A DNA stretch of 64,000 nucleotides. It comes from Bog-473 sp963809715 (GTDB taxonomy: Bacteria > Actinomycetota > Acidimicrobiia > Acidimicrobiales > RAAP-2). The stretch spans positions 62,001 through 126,000 of the forward strand of contig CAWEKO010000006.1 in assembly GCA_963809715.1 (NCBI GenBank). The letters are read 5' to 3'. Shown here one piece after another: positions 27,286 through 36,266 of this stretch (position 1 is the stretch's first letter; every line of letters begins with the position of its first letter). A model generated the notes under the pieces. The model was given only the letters and a program-made list of their open reading frames with translations, had not been told where the DNA came from and made no database searches. The translations under genes and the position numbers were made by a program.

Positions 27286-28983
27286 TCACGTCTCCCCGAC
27301 GGCGGCGATGGCGGCCTCGAGCGTGGGGTAGAAGCGGTCACGATCGAGCGTCTCGAAGAGACCGTAGCGAAGAACCAGATCTTGGAGCCGGGTGCGCATT
27401 TCTACAAACGCCATGTGGATGCCCTGGGCGTTGAGCTCACGGTCGAGCTGTTCGAGCATCCTCGCCGCCGACACGTCGACGTCGGTCATCGCCTCGCATT
27501 GGACGATGATCCACGACGCGTGCCGTTCAGCTGCGACATGGCGGATCTGGGTCCGGAAGGATGAGCAGTTCGCGAAGAACAGAGGCGCCTCCCAGCGGTA
27601 GACCACGATCCCCGGCAGTTCGCGCGCGTCGGGATACCGCTTGACGTTGTGCCACCCTCCCAAGGACTCCGTGTAGCCGAGGACGGCGCCATGGGGTTGC
27701 CAGCTGCGACGGAAGAACAGCAGCACCGCGAGGACCACGGCGATGACGATTCCGGGCAGGACCCCGAACACGATCACCCCTACGCTGGCGACCACCGAAA
27801 GAACCAGGGCGCTCTTGCGAACCCGGTAGTAGCGCACCAACGCCTCGAGGTCGAGCAAGGAGAGCGCGGCGGCGATCAGCACAGCGGCCAAGGCGGACTG
27901 GGGAAGGTCGGCGAGCAGGGAGTTGAAGAACAGCAGCAACGCGACAACGATGCCGGCACCGACCAACGACGCGAGCTGAGATTTTGCGCCCGCCTGTTCC
28001 ACGACGGCCGTGCGCGACCCGCTGGTCGACACTGCGAAACCCTGGAGTAAGCCCGCGGCGAGGTTGGCCGCTCCGATACCGATCATCTCCTGGTTGGGAT
28101 CCACTTCTTCGCCCCGGCGGGCCCCGAAGCTCGAGGACGTGGCGATGGTGTCGGCCAGCGATACCAGCGTGATGCCAACGGCCGCCACCATCAAGGGCCC
28201 GACATCGGCCAACTTCGTCCAGGGGACCGACGGCGCGGGCACCCCCCTGGGGAGCGTCCCCACAGTCGATACCCCGTGCGCGTGGAGGTCGAAGATCGCC
28301 GAGACGACGGTGGCCGCCACGATACCGACGAGGACCGCAGGGACGACCTTGGTGAATCGGGACAGCACCAACAAAATGGCCAACACGCCCAGGCCGACGA
28401 CGAGCGCCGCCCCGACGGTGCCATCGAGCCCGAGCACGAAGGCCTTGAGCTCGGGACCGAAGCCCTCGGCGTCCGTCGAGAACCCGAAGAGCTTGGGCAG
28501 CTGGCCCACGATGATGATGAGGGCGAGACCGTTCATGTAGCCGACCTGCACCTCACTCGAGAGCAGATCAGCGACGAAGCCCAGCCGGCCGATCCCCAGT
28601 CCGATCTCGATGATGGCGACGATCACCGCGAGCATCCCCGCCAGAGCAATGGCTCGGTGCACGTCGCCACCTGCCAGCAAGGGCGTGAGAGCGGCGAAGA
28701 TCAGAGGGGAGATGGACGAATCCGGCCCGAGGACGAGGATCCGGGACGGTCCGAAGACCGCATAACCGACGAGGCATCCGATCGACGTGTACAAACCGGT
28801 GACGGGCGGCAGGCCGGCCAGCTCGGCGTAGGCCAAACCCTGCGGAACCAAGATGGCGGCGAGAACCACGCCGGCGACGACGTCCGACCGTGCCCACTTT
28901 CGGTCGTACGTCCGAACGGCCCGAAGACCCGGTACCCATTTGACTATCCCCGACGCGCCCTCGGCCATCGTCCCCCGATCCAC
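27286..28983 (-). CDS. SulP-family anion transporter with STAS domain
   Basis: A 565-residue protein starting GTG 28983; ATG 28968 after GGGGGA is a possible alternative. The membrane part has the SulP signature region (LVPQGLAYAELAGLPPVTGLYTS split across TM1-2), GPSRILVLGPDSS, and ~12 hydrophobic segments to about residue 415. The C-terminal ~130 residues form a cytoplasmic STAS domain (GIVVYRWEAPLFFANC to the end). SulP proteins carry sulfate, bicarbonate or dicarboxylates; substrate is not decidable here. A transport role for sulfite/sulfate supply to ComA is imaginable but unsupported. Confidence 0.88.
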   Translation of the reverse strand: MDRGTMAEGASGIVKWVPGLRAVRTYDRKWARSDVVAGVVLAAILVPQGLAYAELAGLPPVTGLYTSIGCLVGYAVFGPSRILVLGPDSSISPLIFAALTPLLAGGDVHRAIALAGMLAVIVAIIEIGLGIGRLGFVADLLSSEVQVGYMNGLALIIIVGQLPKLFGFSTDAEGFGPELKAFVLGLDGTVGAALVVGLGVLAILLVLSRFTKVVPAVLVGIVAATVVSAIFDLHAHGVSTVGTLPRGVPAPSVPWTKLADVGPLMVAAVGITLVSLADTIATSSSFGARRGEEVDPNQEMIGIGAANLAAGLLQGFAVSTSGSRTAVVEQAGAKSQLASLVGAGIVVALLLFFNSLLADLPQSALAAVLIAAALSLLDLEALVRYYRVRKSALVLSVVASVGVIVFGVLPGIVIAVVLAVLLFFRRSWQPHGAVLGYTESLGGWHNVKRYPDARELPGIVVYRWEAPLFFANCSSFRTQIRHVAAERHASWIIVQCEAMTDVDVSAARMLEQLDRELNAQGIHMAFVEMRTRLQDLVLRYGLFETLDRDRFYPTLEAAIAAVGET

Positions 28984-29159
28984 CTGCGACCTTCGGCTCT
29001 GTCACGCCGTTCGGCCAGAACCTACAATGCGATTGGGCAGAAGACCAGGGAAAGGTATGCGGTGATGACCCCACCCGAACGGCATTGGACGCTCCGCCGT
29101 CCACTCAGCGCGAGGACGGCACGGTCGCGTCTTGTGCAGCCGGGTGGAGGGAAGACGCG

Positions 29160-30518
29160 ATGAGTGACTCGAGTCGCACCTCCATCATCGGACAACGAGC
29201 TCTTGCCATCGTCTCACTGGTCGCGGTCCTGCTCCTCGCCGTCGCGCTGATCGGCTTCCTCGTCCTCAACGGCGTGTATGTCATCGTCGGAGCAGCCGGC
29301 TTCGCGCTCGGTGTCGCCGGAGGTTGGTGGGCGATAACCAAGAGGGCGCCGCGCCGCGGGCTTGGGATCATCGGGATGGTCGTGGGCGCGGCCGTCCTGG
29401 TCACCGCGCTGCTCCGGGCCGGGAATGAGGACTGGCAATCGTTCGTCCGATCGCTCGTTTGCCTCGCGCTTCTCGTCATCGCCGTTGTGACCGCACGCGC
29501 GGCTTTGTCTGCCAGCCTGCGGAATACTGCCACCCGTCTGGTGCATCACGTGGGACGGCCCTCGCACCCGGTTCTGCTGTGCAATCCGTGGTCGGGCGGC
29601 GGGAAGGTCCAGGAGTTCGGTTTGGTGGAGCTCGCCTCCTCACTCGGGGTCGAGACCGTGATGCTCGACCACGGCCTGGACTTGGCCGAACTGGCTCGGG
29701 ACGCCATAGCCCGGGGTGCCGATTGCCTGGGGATGGCCGGCGGAGATGGCTCACAGGCCCTCGTCGCCTCTCTTGCGGTGGAGCACGATCTTCCCTTCGT
29801 TTGCGTGGCTGCAGGGACGCGGAACCATTTCGCTCTCGACCTAGGGCTGGACCGCCGCGACCCGCGCCAGAGCGTGTACGCCTTCCGCGATGCCCTCGAA
29901 CGCCGGGTCGACTATGCGACGGTGAACGACCGCTTCTTCGTCAACAACGTTTCGTTGGGCGTCTACGCCACCATCGTCCAGCAGGAGGGCTACCGGGAAG
30001 CCAAGGTGGCGAAGACGAGGGAGCTGCTCCCAGAGTTGCTCGGCAAGACCACAGAGCCCTTTGATCTGTCATTTGTGACGCCCGAAGGCACCGAGGTCAA
30101 CGGGCCCTTCCTCGTCATGGTGTCGAACAACCCCTACGTCCTCGCCGCCTCACCGAGCACGTCGCAGCGCCTCCGGCTCGACACGGGTCGCCTTGGCGTC
30201 TTCGCCGTGACGGCAGCAACCGGAGCACAAGCGGCCGAAGTCGTCACCCTGGCCCTGGCCGGCCAGGGGTCGCGCAGCGGACATGCTTTCGAGTTCACCT
30301 GCGAGAAATTCGAGATCAGATCCCACTCCGGCACCGCGTACGCCGGCATCGATGGCGAGGCCCTCGAGCTGGAGACGCCGATGACCTTCCGCTCCCATCC
30401 GCGGGGCCTGCGCATGCTCGTTCCGGAGGGGAACAACGAGATAGCGCTCCGACGTCAGTCTCGGCGTGTGCAAGTGCACGATCTCGTCCAGTTGGCAATG
30501 GGCGCGCACCCCGGTTAG
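29160..30518 (+). CDS. Membrane-anchored diacylglycerol kinase-like protein
   Basis: A 452-residue protein from ATG 29160. Residues ~10-125 have four hydrophobic segments. The rest is a DAGK catalytic domain: LLCNPWSGGGKVQEF, then GMAGGDGSQALVASLA (the GGDGT-like nucleotide motif with Ser instead of Thr), FVCVAAGTRNHFALDLGL and GIDGEALELETP. These enzymes phosphorylate diacylglycerol or related lipids, using ATP. The membrane-spanning N-terminus fused to DAGK is less common than the soluble form. It stands alone between divergent sulP and convergent ppk2. Confidence 0.85.
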   Translation: MSDSSRTSIIGQRALAIVSLVAVLLLAVALIGFLVLNGVYVIVGAAGFALGVAGGWWAITKRAPRRGLGIIGMVVGAAVLVTALLRAGNEDWQSFVRSLVCLALLVIAVVTARAALSASLRNTATRLVHHVGRPSHPVLLCNPWSGGGKVQEFGLVELASSLGVETVMLDHGLDLAELARDAIARGADCLGMAGGDGSQALVASLAVEHDLPFVCVAAGTRNHFALDLGLDRRDPRQSVYAFRDALERRVDYATVNDRFFVNNVSLGVYATIVQQEGYREAKVAKTRELLPELLGKTTEPFDLSFVTPEGTEVNGPFLVMVSNNPYVLAASPSTSQRLRLDTGRLGVFAVTAATGAQAAEVVTLALAGQGSRSGHAFEFTCEKFEIRSHSGTAYAGIDGEALELETPMTFRSHPRGLRMLVPEGNNEIALRRQSRRVQVHDLVQLAMGAHPG

Positions 30519-30538
30519 GTGCCGGCCCGGATGTCGGG

Positions 30539-31315
30539 TCAGAACCGCATCGGCACCTCGTGCCGATGCGCGCTCGGTTCTCGGTAGTCGCCTTTCTTCT
30601 GCCGTCGAGGCAGAACGACCTGCGAGGTTTTCTCGCTCTCGTAGGGAACCATGTCGAGAATGTGGCTGATGATGTTGAGACGGGCTCGGCGCTTGTCATC
30701 GGAATTGGCCACATACCAGGGCGCGCTTTCGGTATCTGTGGCTGCAAACATGGCATCGCGTGCCCTGGAGTAGTCGTACCAGCGGCTGTACGACTTGAGG
30801 TCCATCTCTGAGAGCTTCCAGGTCTTGCGACCGTCGTCGATGCGGGCAGTCAAGCGACGCGTCTGTTCCTCTTGGCTGACCTCGAGCCAGTACTTGAGCA
30901 GAATCACGCCGGAGTCGATGATCGCCTGCTCGACGAAGGGAACGAGCTCGAGGAAGCGGTCCGTCTCGTCTTGCGTGCAAAAGCCCATGACCGGCTCGAC
31001 TCCGGCGCGGTTGTACCAGCTCCGATCGAAGATCACCACCTCACCACCGGCGGGGAGATGGGGGATGTAGCGCTGGAGGTACATCTGTGATCGTTCACGC
31101 TCGTTGGGGGCAGACAGAGCCACGACACGGAAGACCCGAGGGCTGACCCGCTCGGTGAGACGTTTGATGACGCCGCCCTTCCCGGCGGTGTCCCGGCCTT
31201 CGAACACGATGCACACCTTGGCGTGCTCCTCGACGATCCAGCGCTGCATCTGCACGAGTTCGACCTGGAGGTGGCTGAGGTCCTTCTCGTATTCCTTGCG
31301 TGGCAACTTTGTCAA
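30539..31315 (-). CDS. ppk2: Polyphosphate kinase 2 (PPK2 family)
   Basis: A 258-residue protein with TTG start at 31315, seven bases after GGGAGAA. It has Walker A (FEGRDTAGKGG), the Arg-rich lid LSAPNERERSQMYLQRY, Walker B FDRSWYNRAGVE and the C-terminal RWYDYSRARDAMF. These define PPK2. Members use polyphosphate to phosphorylate NDP/NMP or run in reverse; class cannot be fixed by eye. It follows the P-type ATPase and APC remnant on the same strand. PPK2 genes commonly cluster with such stress and ion-homeostasis genes. Confidence 0.9.
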   Translation of the reverse strand: MTKLPRKEYEKDLSHLQVELVQMQRWIVEEHAKVCIVFEGRDTAGKGGVIKRLTERVSPRVFRVVALSAPNERERSQMYLQRYIPHLPAGGEVVIFDRSWYNRAGVEPVMGFCTQDETDRFLELVPFVEQAIIDSGVILLKYWLEVSQEEQTRRLTARIDDGRKTWKLSEMDLKSYSRWYDYSRARDAMFAATDTESAPWYVANSDDKRRARLNIISHILDMVPYESEKTSQVVLPRRQKKGDYREPSAHRHEVPMRF

Positions 31316-31407
31316 CGACAGTTCTCCCTTGCCTCACATTAGGCGGTCGGTCGTCTGGCCTCTCGAAGGCTCACGCTCGAGAGGATGATCCACCCGCGAC
31401 CTGGTCC

Positions 31408-31592
31408 CTACGAGATCCACACAGCGGCACCGGCGACAGTACCGGCTGCCCCGAGCAGCGAGAAGATCCCTGCGCCGACCATCGACCCGGCGCCGATAAA
31501 GCGGCCTGGCGGATGCCGAGTGCTTGTGGGGCGGTAGGGCCAGCTCCTGGGGCGGTGCTCGTGGGATCCTCGGCTGACGCCGCGGTACTCAT
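31408..31592 (-). pseudogene. N-terminal remnant of an APC-family amino-acid permease
   Basis: Starts at ATG 31592, overlapping the ATPase stop (ATGA). The first ~30 codons read MSTAASAEDPT...QALGIRQAA. Then, after a one-base frame change near 31500, the sequence continues FIGAGSMVGAGIFSLLGAAG and TVAGAAVWIS, ending at TAG 31408. FIG-x-GSM-x-GAGIF is the hallmark first helix of APC permeases (YjeH/ArcD-like). The remaining ~400 residues are missing, and PPK2 follows 92 bases later. It is therefore a frameshifted, truncated remnant. A match to an arginine/ornithine antiporter would fit the OTC remnant upstream. Confidence 0.75.
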
Positions 31593-34333
31593 TGTCCAGT
31601 TGCGAGCGCGGGAGGGGGTTCGACCATGTAGCGCCGGGCCAAGAGCTTGCCCAACTCCCAGAGGATGAAGAGCCCGACGGCAGGCACGAGCGCCCATCCG
31701 AACTCGCGCACGTTGAGATCGGTCGTGTCGAGCAAGCGGCGTAAGGCGTCCATCTGTGTGGTCAAGACGGCCAAGATGACCTCGACGATGAGGGCTCGGT
31801 TCATCTGCTTCGAGTCGAACGTAGAGGTGGTGAGGATGGTGCCGGTCTCCGAACGACATTCGAGGGCCGCCACGACGAGACAGAAGGCAAAGGTCGTGAA
31901 CGCGATCGAGTTGCCGACCGCCTCGGAGTGGAAGTGCTCGGTCCCGAGCTCGATCATCGTGAGCAGTCCGACCGTTATCACCAGACCGGCGGCCCCGACA
32001 GTGATCATCATTCGAGGGGTGAGGACGGACTCACCTCTGGGTTTTGGGACCCGATCCATGAGCCCTGGTGTTTCCAAGTCGAATCCGAGTGCGAAACCGA
32101 AGGCGGCGTTCACGAAGAAATGGATCCAGAGCACCTGGGCCGGGTTGAAGGGCGCTCCCGCGGCAATGTTGAAGAGCGAAGCACCGAGGAAGGTGAGCAC
32201 GAAGACGACGAGGAGCACGAGGACGAAGCGGATGTATTTGGTGAGGTTGTCGAAGATCTTGCGGCCCTGCTCGACCGCGTAGACGATCGTGGCGAAGTTG
32301 TCGTCGGAGAGGATCATCCGCGCGGCGTTCTTGGCCACCTCGGTGCCGCTGCCCATGGCGATGCCGATGTCGGCCGCCTTGATGGCGGGAGCGTCGTTGA
32401 CGCCGTCGCCGGTCATGGCCACGACCTCCCCTTTCGCCTTGAGGGTGTCAACGAGTAGCACTTTGTGCTCGGGCGCGACCCGCCCGAGCACGCCAATGTC
32501 ATCGATCCGATTCAGGCGCTCGGACTCTGACATGGCAGCGAAGTCGGCTCCCAAGATGGCGTCGCCACCGATCCCGACCTGCTTCGCTATGGCGGCCCCG
32601 GTGGTGACGTCGTCACCGGTGATCATCCGGACCCGGATGTGGGCCGCCTGGGCCTCGGCCACTGCTGCCTTGGACTCAGCCCGGGCCGGGTCCACCATCC
32701 CGACCAGGGCGGTCATCTGGAGGTCTTGGATGTGGGCGAGCAAGTCGCCGTCGGGATCGAACCCGACGGGGTCGAGGTCTCGCTGGGCGGCAGCCATGAC
32801 CCGTTGGCCCGCACCGGCCATGCGCTCGACGCTGCTCTGTGCTCGCGCTGCGAGGTCTTCATCCCAGGGGATTGAGCTGCCTGCCGAGAGGGCGGTGGTG
32901 GCCCGGTCCATCACGGCGGGCGCCGCGCCCTTGACGAAGCAGCGCACGACAGCTCGGCCATCGACGTCGATCCGGTGAAAAGTGGCCATCAGTTTGTAGG
33001 TGGGGTCGAAAGGCAGAGTGGCCAAGCGGGGCAGCGCCTCGCGGGAGCCCTCGATGTCGACGCCGGCCTTGTGACCGAGTACGAGCAGAGCGCCTTCCGT
33101 CGGGTCTCCCACCACCGCACCGTCGACCAGCGTGGCATCGTTGGCCACGAGGAACGGCACGATCGCGTCTCCGATCGTGTCCGTCGTTCCCACTGGATGC
33201 TCGACCCGGCCCTCGAGGCCGTAGCCCGACCCGGTGATGGTGTAGCGGTCAGTCGGGTCGAGCACTTCGACCGCGGTCATCTGGTTGAGCGTGAGCGTGC
33301 CGGTCTTGTCCGAGTTGATGGCCGAGGTGAACCCGAGCGTCTCGACCGCCGGCAGTTCCTTGACCAACGCATTTCTCTTGGCGAGCTCGACGCTGCCCAG
33401 TGACAAGATGACCTGCGTCACCGTCGGCAGCGCCTCTGGGATAGCCGCGATGGCGAGCGAGACAGCAGCGACGAAGAGCACGTCCCAGGCCTCGTTGCGG
33501 GCGCGCCCCAAGATGAACATCACCACCATGGTCAGGCCGGCGGCAGCCACGATCCAGAGCGTCAGGGTGTTCAGCTCTTTGGTGAGCGGTGACTGCTCCG
33601 ACTCGGTGGCCGACAGCATCCCCGAGATCTTTCCCATCTCGGACTGGGCCGCCGTTGCCGTGACGATCATCACGCCGCTGCCATGGGTCACCGGGGTGTT
33701 CATGAAGGCCATGTTCACCTGGTCGCCCGGTGCCAGATCGGCCCCCGAAAGGGTCGAGGACTCCTTCTGCGCCGGGACGCTCTCACCGGTGAGGGCGGAT
33801 TCGTCGATCTGGAGCGCCGTCGCCGCGATGATGCGCCCGTCGGCGGGGACCTCGTCCCCGGCGGCCAGGAGGACGACGTCGCCGACAACGACCTCTTCGG
33901 CGGGGATCGCGACCTCGGTCCCACCCCGGCGCACCCGGGCGGTGACCTTCATCATGGACTTGAGCGCGTTCATGGCGCTCTCGGCCTTGCCCTCTTGGCG
34001 CAGACCCACGACCGCGTTGAGGAGGGTGAGCGCGATGAGCAAGATGGCGGTGTTCCATTCGCCGACGGCCGCCGACACGATTGCAGCGCCGATCAGGATC
34101 AGCTGCATGTAGGTGCGGTATTGGTCGATGAAGCGCAGCCACCCGGGCTTGGACTTCTCCTCGGGCAGCGCGTTGGGCCCGTGCGCAGCCAGCAACGTGG
34201 CAGCGCGCTCAGTACTGAGGCCTGTCGCGGCGTCGACTCCGAGCGCCGATGCCACCTCGGTGCCGTCGAGTGCGTACCAGAGCACCGCAGCGTTTCCCGA
34301 CGATGAGCTCTGACCCGAGGCGGTCTGCGTCAT
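31589..34333 (-). CDS. P2-type cation-transporting ATPase (Ca2+/Na+-type)
   Basis: A 914-residue P-type ATPase from ATG 34333, whose start overlaps the OTC remnant's stop. It has the cation ATPase N-domain (ALGVD...GLS...RAATLLAAHGPNALPEE), the TGES actuator motif, M4 AAIPEALPTVTQ, the phosphorylation site DKTGTLT, KGAAPAVMDR, TGDDVTTGAAIA and MTGDGVNDAPAIKAADIG, then six C-terminal membrane segments. M4 'IPEALP' fits Ca2+-type (P2A) or Na+/K+-type pumps. It is complete. It sits between remnants of arcB-like and APC permease genes, an arrangement typical of fermentative energy modules. Confidence 0.9.
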   Translation of the reverse strand: MTQTASGQSSSSGNAAVLWYALDGTEVASALGVDAATGLSTERAATLLAAHGPNALPEEKSKPGWLRFIDQYRTYMQLILIGAAIVSAAVGEWNTAILLIALTLLNAVVGLRQEGKAESAMNALKSMMKVTARVRRGGTEVAIPAEEVVVGDVVLLAAGDEVPADGRIIAATALQIDESALTGESVPAQKESSTLSGADLAPGDQVNMAFMNTPVTHGSGVMIVTATAAQSEMGKISGMLSATESEQSPLTKELNTLTLWIVAAAGLTMVVMFILGRARNEAWDVLFVAAVSLAIAAIPEALPTVTQVILSLGSVELAKRNALVKELPAVETLGFTSAINSDKTGTLTLNQMTAVEVLDPTDRYTITGSGYGLEGRVEHPVGTTDTIGDAIVPFLVANDATLVDGAVVGDPTEGALLVLGHKAGVDIEGSREALPRLATLPFDPTYKLMATFHRIDVDGRAVVRCFVKGAAPAVMDRATTALSAGSSIPWDEDLAARAQSSVERMAGAGQRVMAAAQRDLDPVGFDPDGDLLAHIQDLQMTALVGMVDPARAESKAAVAEAQAAHIRVRMITGDDVTTGAAIAKQVGIGGDAILGADFAAMSESERLNRIDDIGVLGRVAPEHKVLLVDTLKAKGEVVAMTGDGVNDAPAIKAADIGIAMGSGTEVAKNAARMILSDDNFATIVYAVEQGRKIFDNLTKYIRFVLVLLVVFVLTFLGASLFNIAAGAPFNPAQVLWIHFFVNAAFGFALGFDLETPGLMDRVPKPRGESVLTPRMMITVGAAGLVITVGLLTMIELGTEHFHSEAVGNSIAFTTFAFCLVVAALECRSETGTILTTSTFDSKQMNRALIVEVILAVLTTQMDALRRLLDTTDLNVREFGWALVPAVGLFILWELGKLLARRYMVEPPPALATGQ

Positions 34334-34608
34334 GAGCCGAACGTGGCCACGAGGATGGCCTTGATGGTGTGGAGCCGGTTCTCGGCCTGGTGGAAGACGA
34401 TGCTCGCTTCCGACGTGGAGACCGTGTCGGTCACCTCGAGCCCGTCCGCCATGCCGCTGGCTTCCATGATCTCAGAGCCCAAAACCGTATTTGTGCCGTG
34501 AAGGGCCGGCAGGCAGTGCATGAAGCGCACCCTGGGATTTCCGCTGGCCCACAAAAGCCCGGCATTCACCTGGTAGGGAGTGAGCACATTGACCCGCTCC
34601 TCCGTACA
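34330..34608 (-). pseudogene. C-terminal remnant of catabolic ornithine carbamoyltransferase
   Basis: About 92 codons without a start read EERVNVLTPYQVNAGLL, FMHCLPALHGTNTVLG, GLEVTDTVSTSEASIVF and QAENRLHTIKAILVAT. This matches the last quarter of ornithine (or putrescine) carbamoyltransferase, including the HCLP ornithine loop. The N-terminal carbamoyl-phosphate domain (about 240 residues) is absent: the upstream sequence is the 3' end of a DUF7144 gene. The stop overlaps the ATPase ATG, so the original coupling survives. Interpreted as a deletion remnant of an arcB-like gene. Confidence 0.8.
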
Positions 34609-34661
34609 TCGTGCGAATCGCCCATCGAGACCCTCGGCGCCGCCACTCAGGGGCGCTGGCC

Positions 34662-35075
34662 TCAGATGCGGGCCTGCTCTTGTGGGCTGAGTGTCGCCTC
34701 GACTGGACCGCCGTAGGCGGCCAGGGCGTAGATCACGATGACGCCGAGGGCGATGTAGGTCAAGGACCAGACCGGGTAGTAGGGCATCCACCAGATGGCA
34801 CTGATGGCGCCGATGGCCCCGGCCACGATCCCGACCCAGCGCCCGATCTGCGAGCGCGCCATCACGGCCAGGGCGCACAGGATCAAAATGATGCCCACGA
34901 TGAGCCAGACCCAGCCGTAGTGCTTGAGAGTGGAACCCAAAGTGGCATCTTGGAGGTGGTCGGGGAGTTTCCCGTGGTAGCGGAAGGCCCAGATGGCGTC
35001 GAAGATGCGCATGACGCCGGCCACCCCCAACACGACAGCGGCGAAGATGGTCCAGCCGTGACCTCGATCGTTCAT
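34662..35075 (-). CDS. DUF7144-type small membrane protein
   Basis: A 137-residue protein from ATG 35075, after GGGGAG. Four hydrophobic helices can be drawn: AAVVLGVAGVMRIFDAIWAF, WVWLIVGIILILCALAVM, WVGIVAGAIGAISAIWW and LTYIALGVIVIYALAAYG. The first contains a pattern like the DUF7144 family found widely in actinobacteria. Function is unknown. It is divergently arranged to the PLDc_N/SHOCT gene and lies directly upstream of the truncated OTC. Confidence 0.75.
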   Translation of the reverse strand: MNDRGHGWTIFAAVVLGVAGVMRIFDAIWAFRYHGKLPDHLQDATLGSTLKHYGWVWLIVGIILILCALAVMARSQIGRWVGIVAGAIGAISAIWWMPYYPVWSLTYIALGVIVIYALAAYGGPVEATLSPQEQARI

Positions 35076-35338
35076 GGCAACTCCCCTCGAACCTCTCGAA
35101 CCTGCCCGCACCGACGCTCGCGCGAGCCTCGGCGTACAGCCTTCACCGCACGGTACACCGGACGCCTCGTCGATGGAGGGATCGTCAGCGAGACCCGCGC
35201 GATCGTTCGTGTGAGCGGCGACCGGATTCGCCTCCTGGGCATGAGCCTCAACGGGGGTACGCGAGGTTCTCGCAATTCAGCAGCAGGGAGGCTAGAACTT
35301 GGGCACAGGGCACAGCCACGAGTGCAGAGGAAGGGTTC

Positions 35339-35743
35339 ATGCTTGCGTACGACTACCCGCTGGGCGGGGTCTTCTTGTCGATGTTGTATTTCTTCTTGTT
35401 CTTCATCTGGATCTGGATCCTCATCACCGTCTTCATCGACATCTTCCGCAGCGATGACCTCAACGGGTGGACCAAGGCACTCTGGGCCATCTTCGTCATC
35501 ATCCTCCCGTTCCTCGGTGTCTTCATCTACCTGATCGCCCGGGGCGGAAAGATGCAAGAGCGCAAGCTCCAAGATGCAGCCCAGCAGAAGAGCGCCTTCG
35601 ACTCCTACGTCAGGGAGACCGCCGGTGATTCGGGTGGTGACATCACCTCACAGCTGACCCAGCTCGCCAACCTCAAGGCACAAGGTGTCCTCACCGACGC
35701 CGAGTTCGAGGCGCAGAAGGCCAAGGTTCTGGCCTCGGGCTGA
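35339..35743 (+). CDS. PLDc_N-type membrane protein with SHOCT tail
   Basis: A 134-residue protein from ATG 35339, after GAGGAAGGG. Two hydrophobic helices (FLSMLYFFLFFIWIWILI and ALWAIFVIILPFLGVFIYLI) form a PLDc_N-type module (the region before the catalytic part of phospholipase D/cardiolipin synthase), but no HKD domain follows. The C-terminal ~30 residues (LTQLANLKAQGVLTDAEFEA) are a SHOCT motif. It is probably a membrane adaptor. It heads a SHOCT/DUF6325/SHOCT gene trio. Confidence 0.8.
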   Translation: MLAYDYPLGGVFLSMLYFFLFFIWIWILITVFIDIFRSDDLNGWTKALWAIFVIILPFLGVFIYLIARGGKMQERKLQDAAQQKSAFDSYVRETAGDSGGDITSQLTQLANLKAQGVLTDAEFEAQKAKVLASG

Positions 35744-35809
35744 TCCGAGCGCTGGGCCTTCGTCGGAGACGGTCAAAGTGGACAACACGTGAGCGCAGAG
35801 GAGCGGCAA

Positions 35810-36247
35810 GTGGCAGAGGCGAACGGGCCCCTAGGGCCGATCAGCTACCTGGTGGTCGAGTTCCCAGGAAGCAAGATGACCGGGGAGGGCTTCTCCGTCT
35901 TGGTCGATCTGGTCGAGCAGGGTGTCATCAGGATCTTGGATTTGGTCTTCGTCTCCAAGGCCCAAGACGGCTCGTTGGGAATCATCGGGCTCGCTGACCT
36001 GGATCAAGACGGGACGCTGGACGTGGCCGTCTTCGAAGGTGTTTCCTCGGGTCTGGTGAGCCAAGAGGACCTCGCGGAGGCGGCACCCGTGATTGCACCC
36101 GGCTCCTCAGCCGCCATCTTGATCTTCGAGAACCGCTGGGCGACGCCCTTCATCCAGGCATTGCGTCGAGGCAAGGCCGAACTTGTCGCCGCCGGCTACA
36201 TCCCCCAGGACGATCTGGCGGCCGCGCTCGACGCCGCCGAAAGCTGA
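35810..36247 (+). CDS. DUF6325-family protein
   Basis: A 145-residue protein. GTG 35810 is preferred to GTG 35789 because GAGGAG ends six bases before it. It contains GPISYLVVEFPGSKM, EQGVIRILDLVFVSKAQDG, APVIAPGSSAAILIFENRWATPF and ALRRGKAELVAAG. This pattern is the DUF6325 family, which regularly neighbours SHOCT-domain genes. No catalytic motif or membrane segment is visible. A role in membrane stress or protein quality control is sometimes proposed for SHOCT partners but is not shown here. Confidence 0.75.
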   Translation: MAEANGPLGPISYLVVEFPGSKMTGEGFSVLVDLVEQGVIRILDLVFVSKAQDGSLGIIGLADLDQDGTLDVAVFEGVSSGLVSQEDLAEAAPVIAPGSSAAILIFENRWATPFIQALRRGKAELVAAGYIPQDDLAAALDAAES

Positions 36248-36266
36248 TCAACGAAAGGACGAGACC

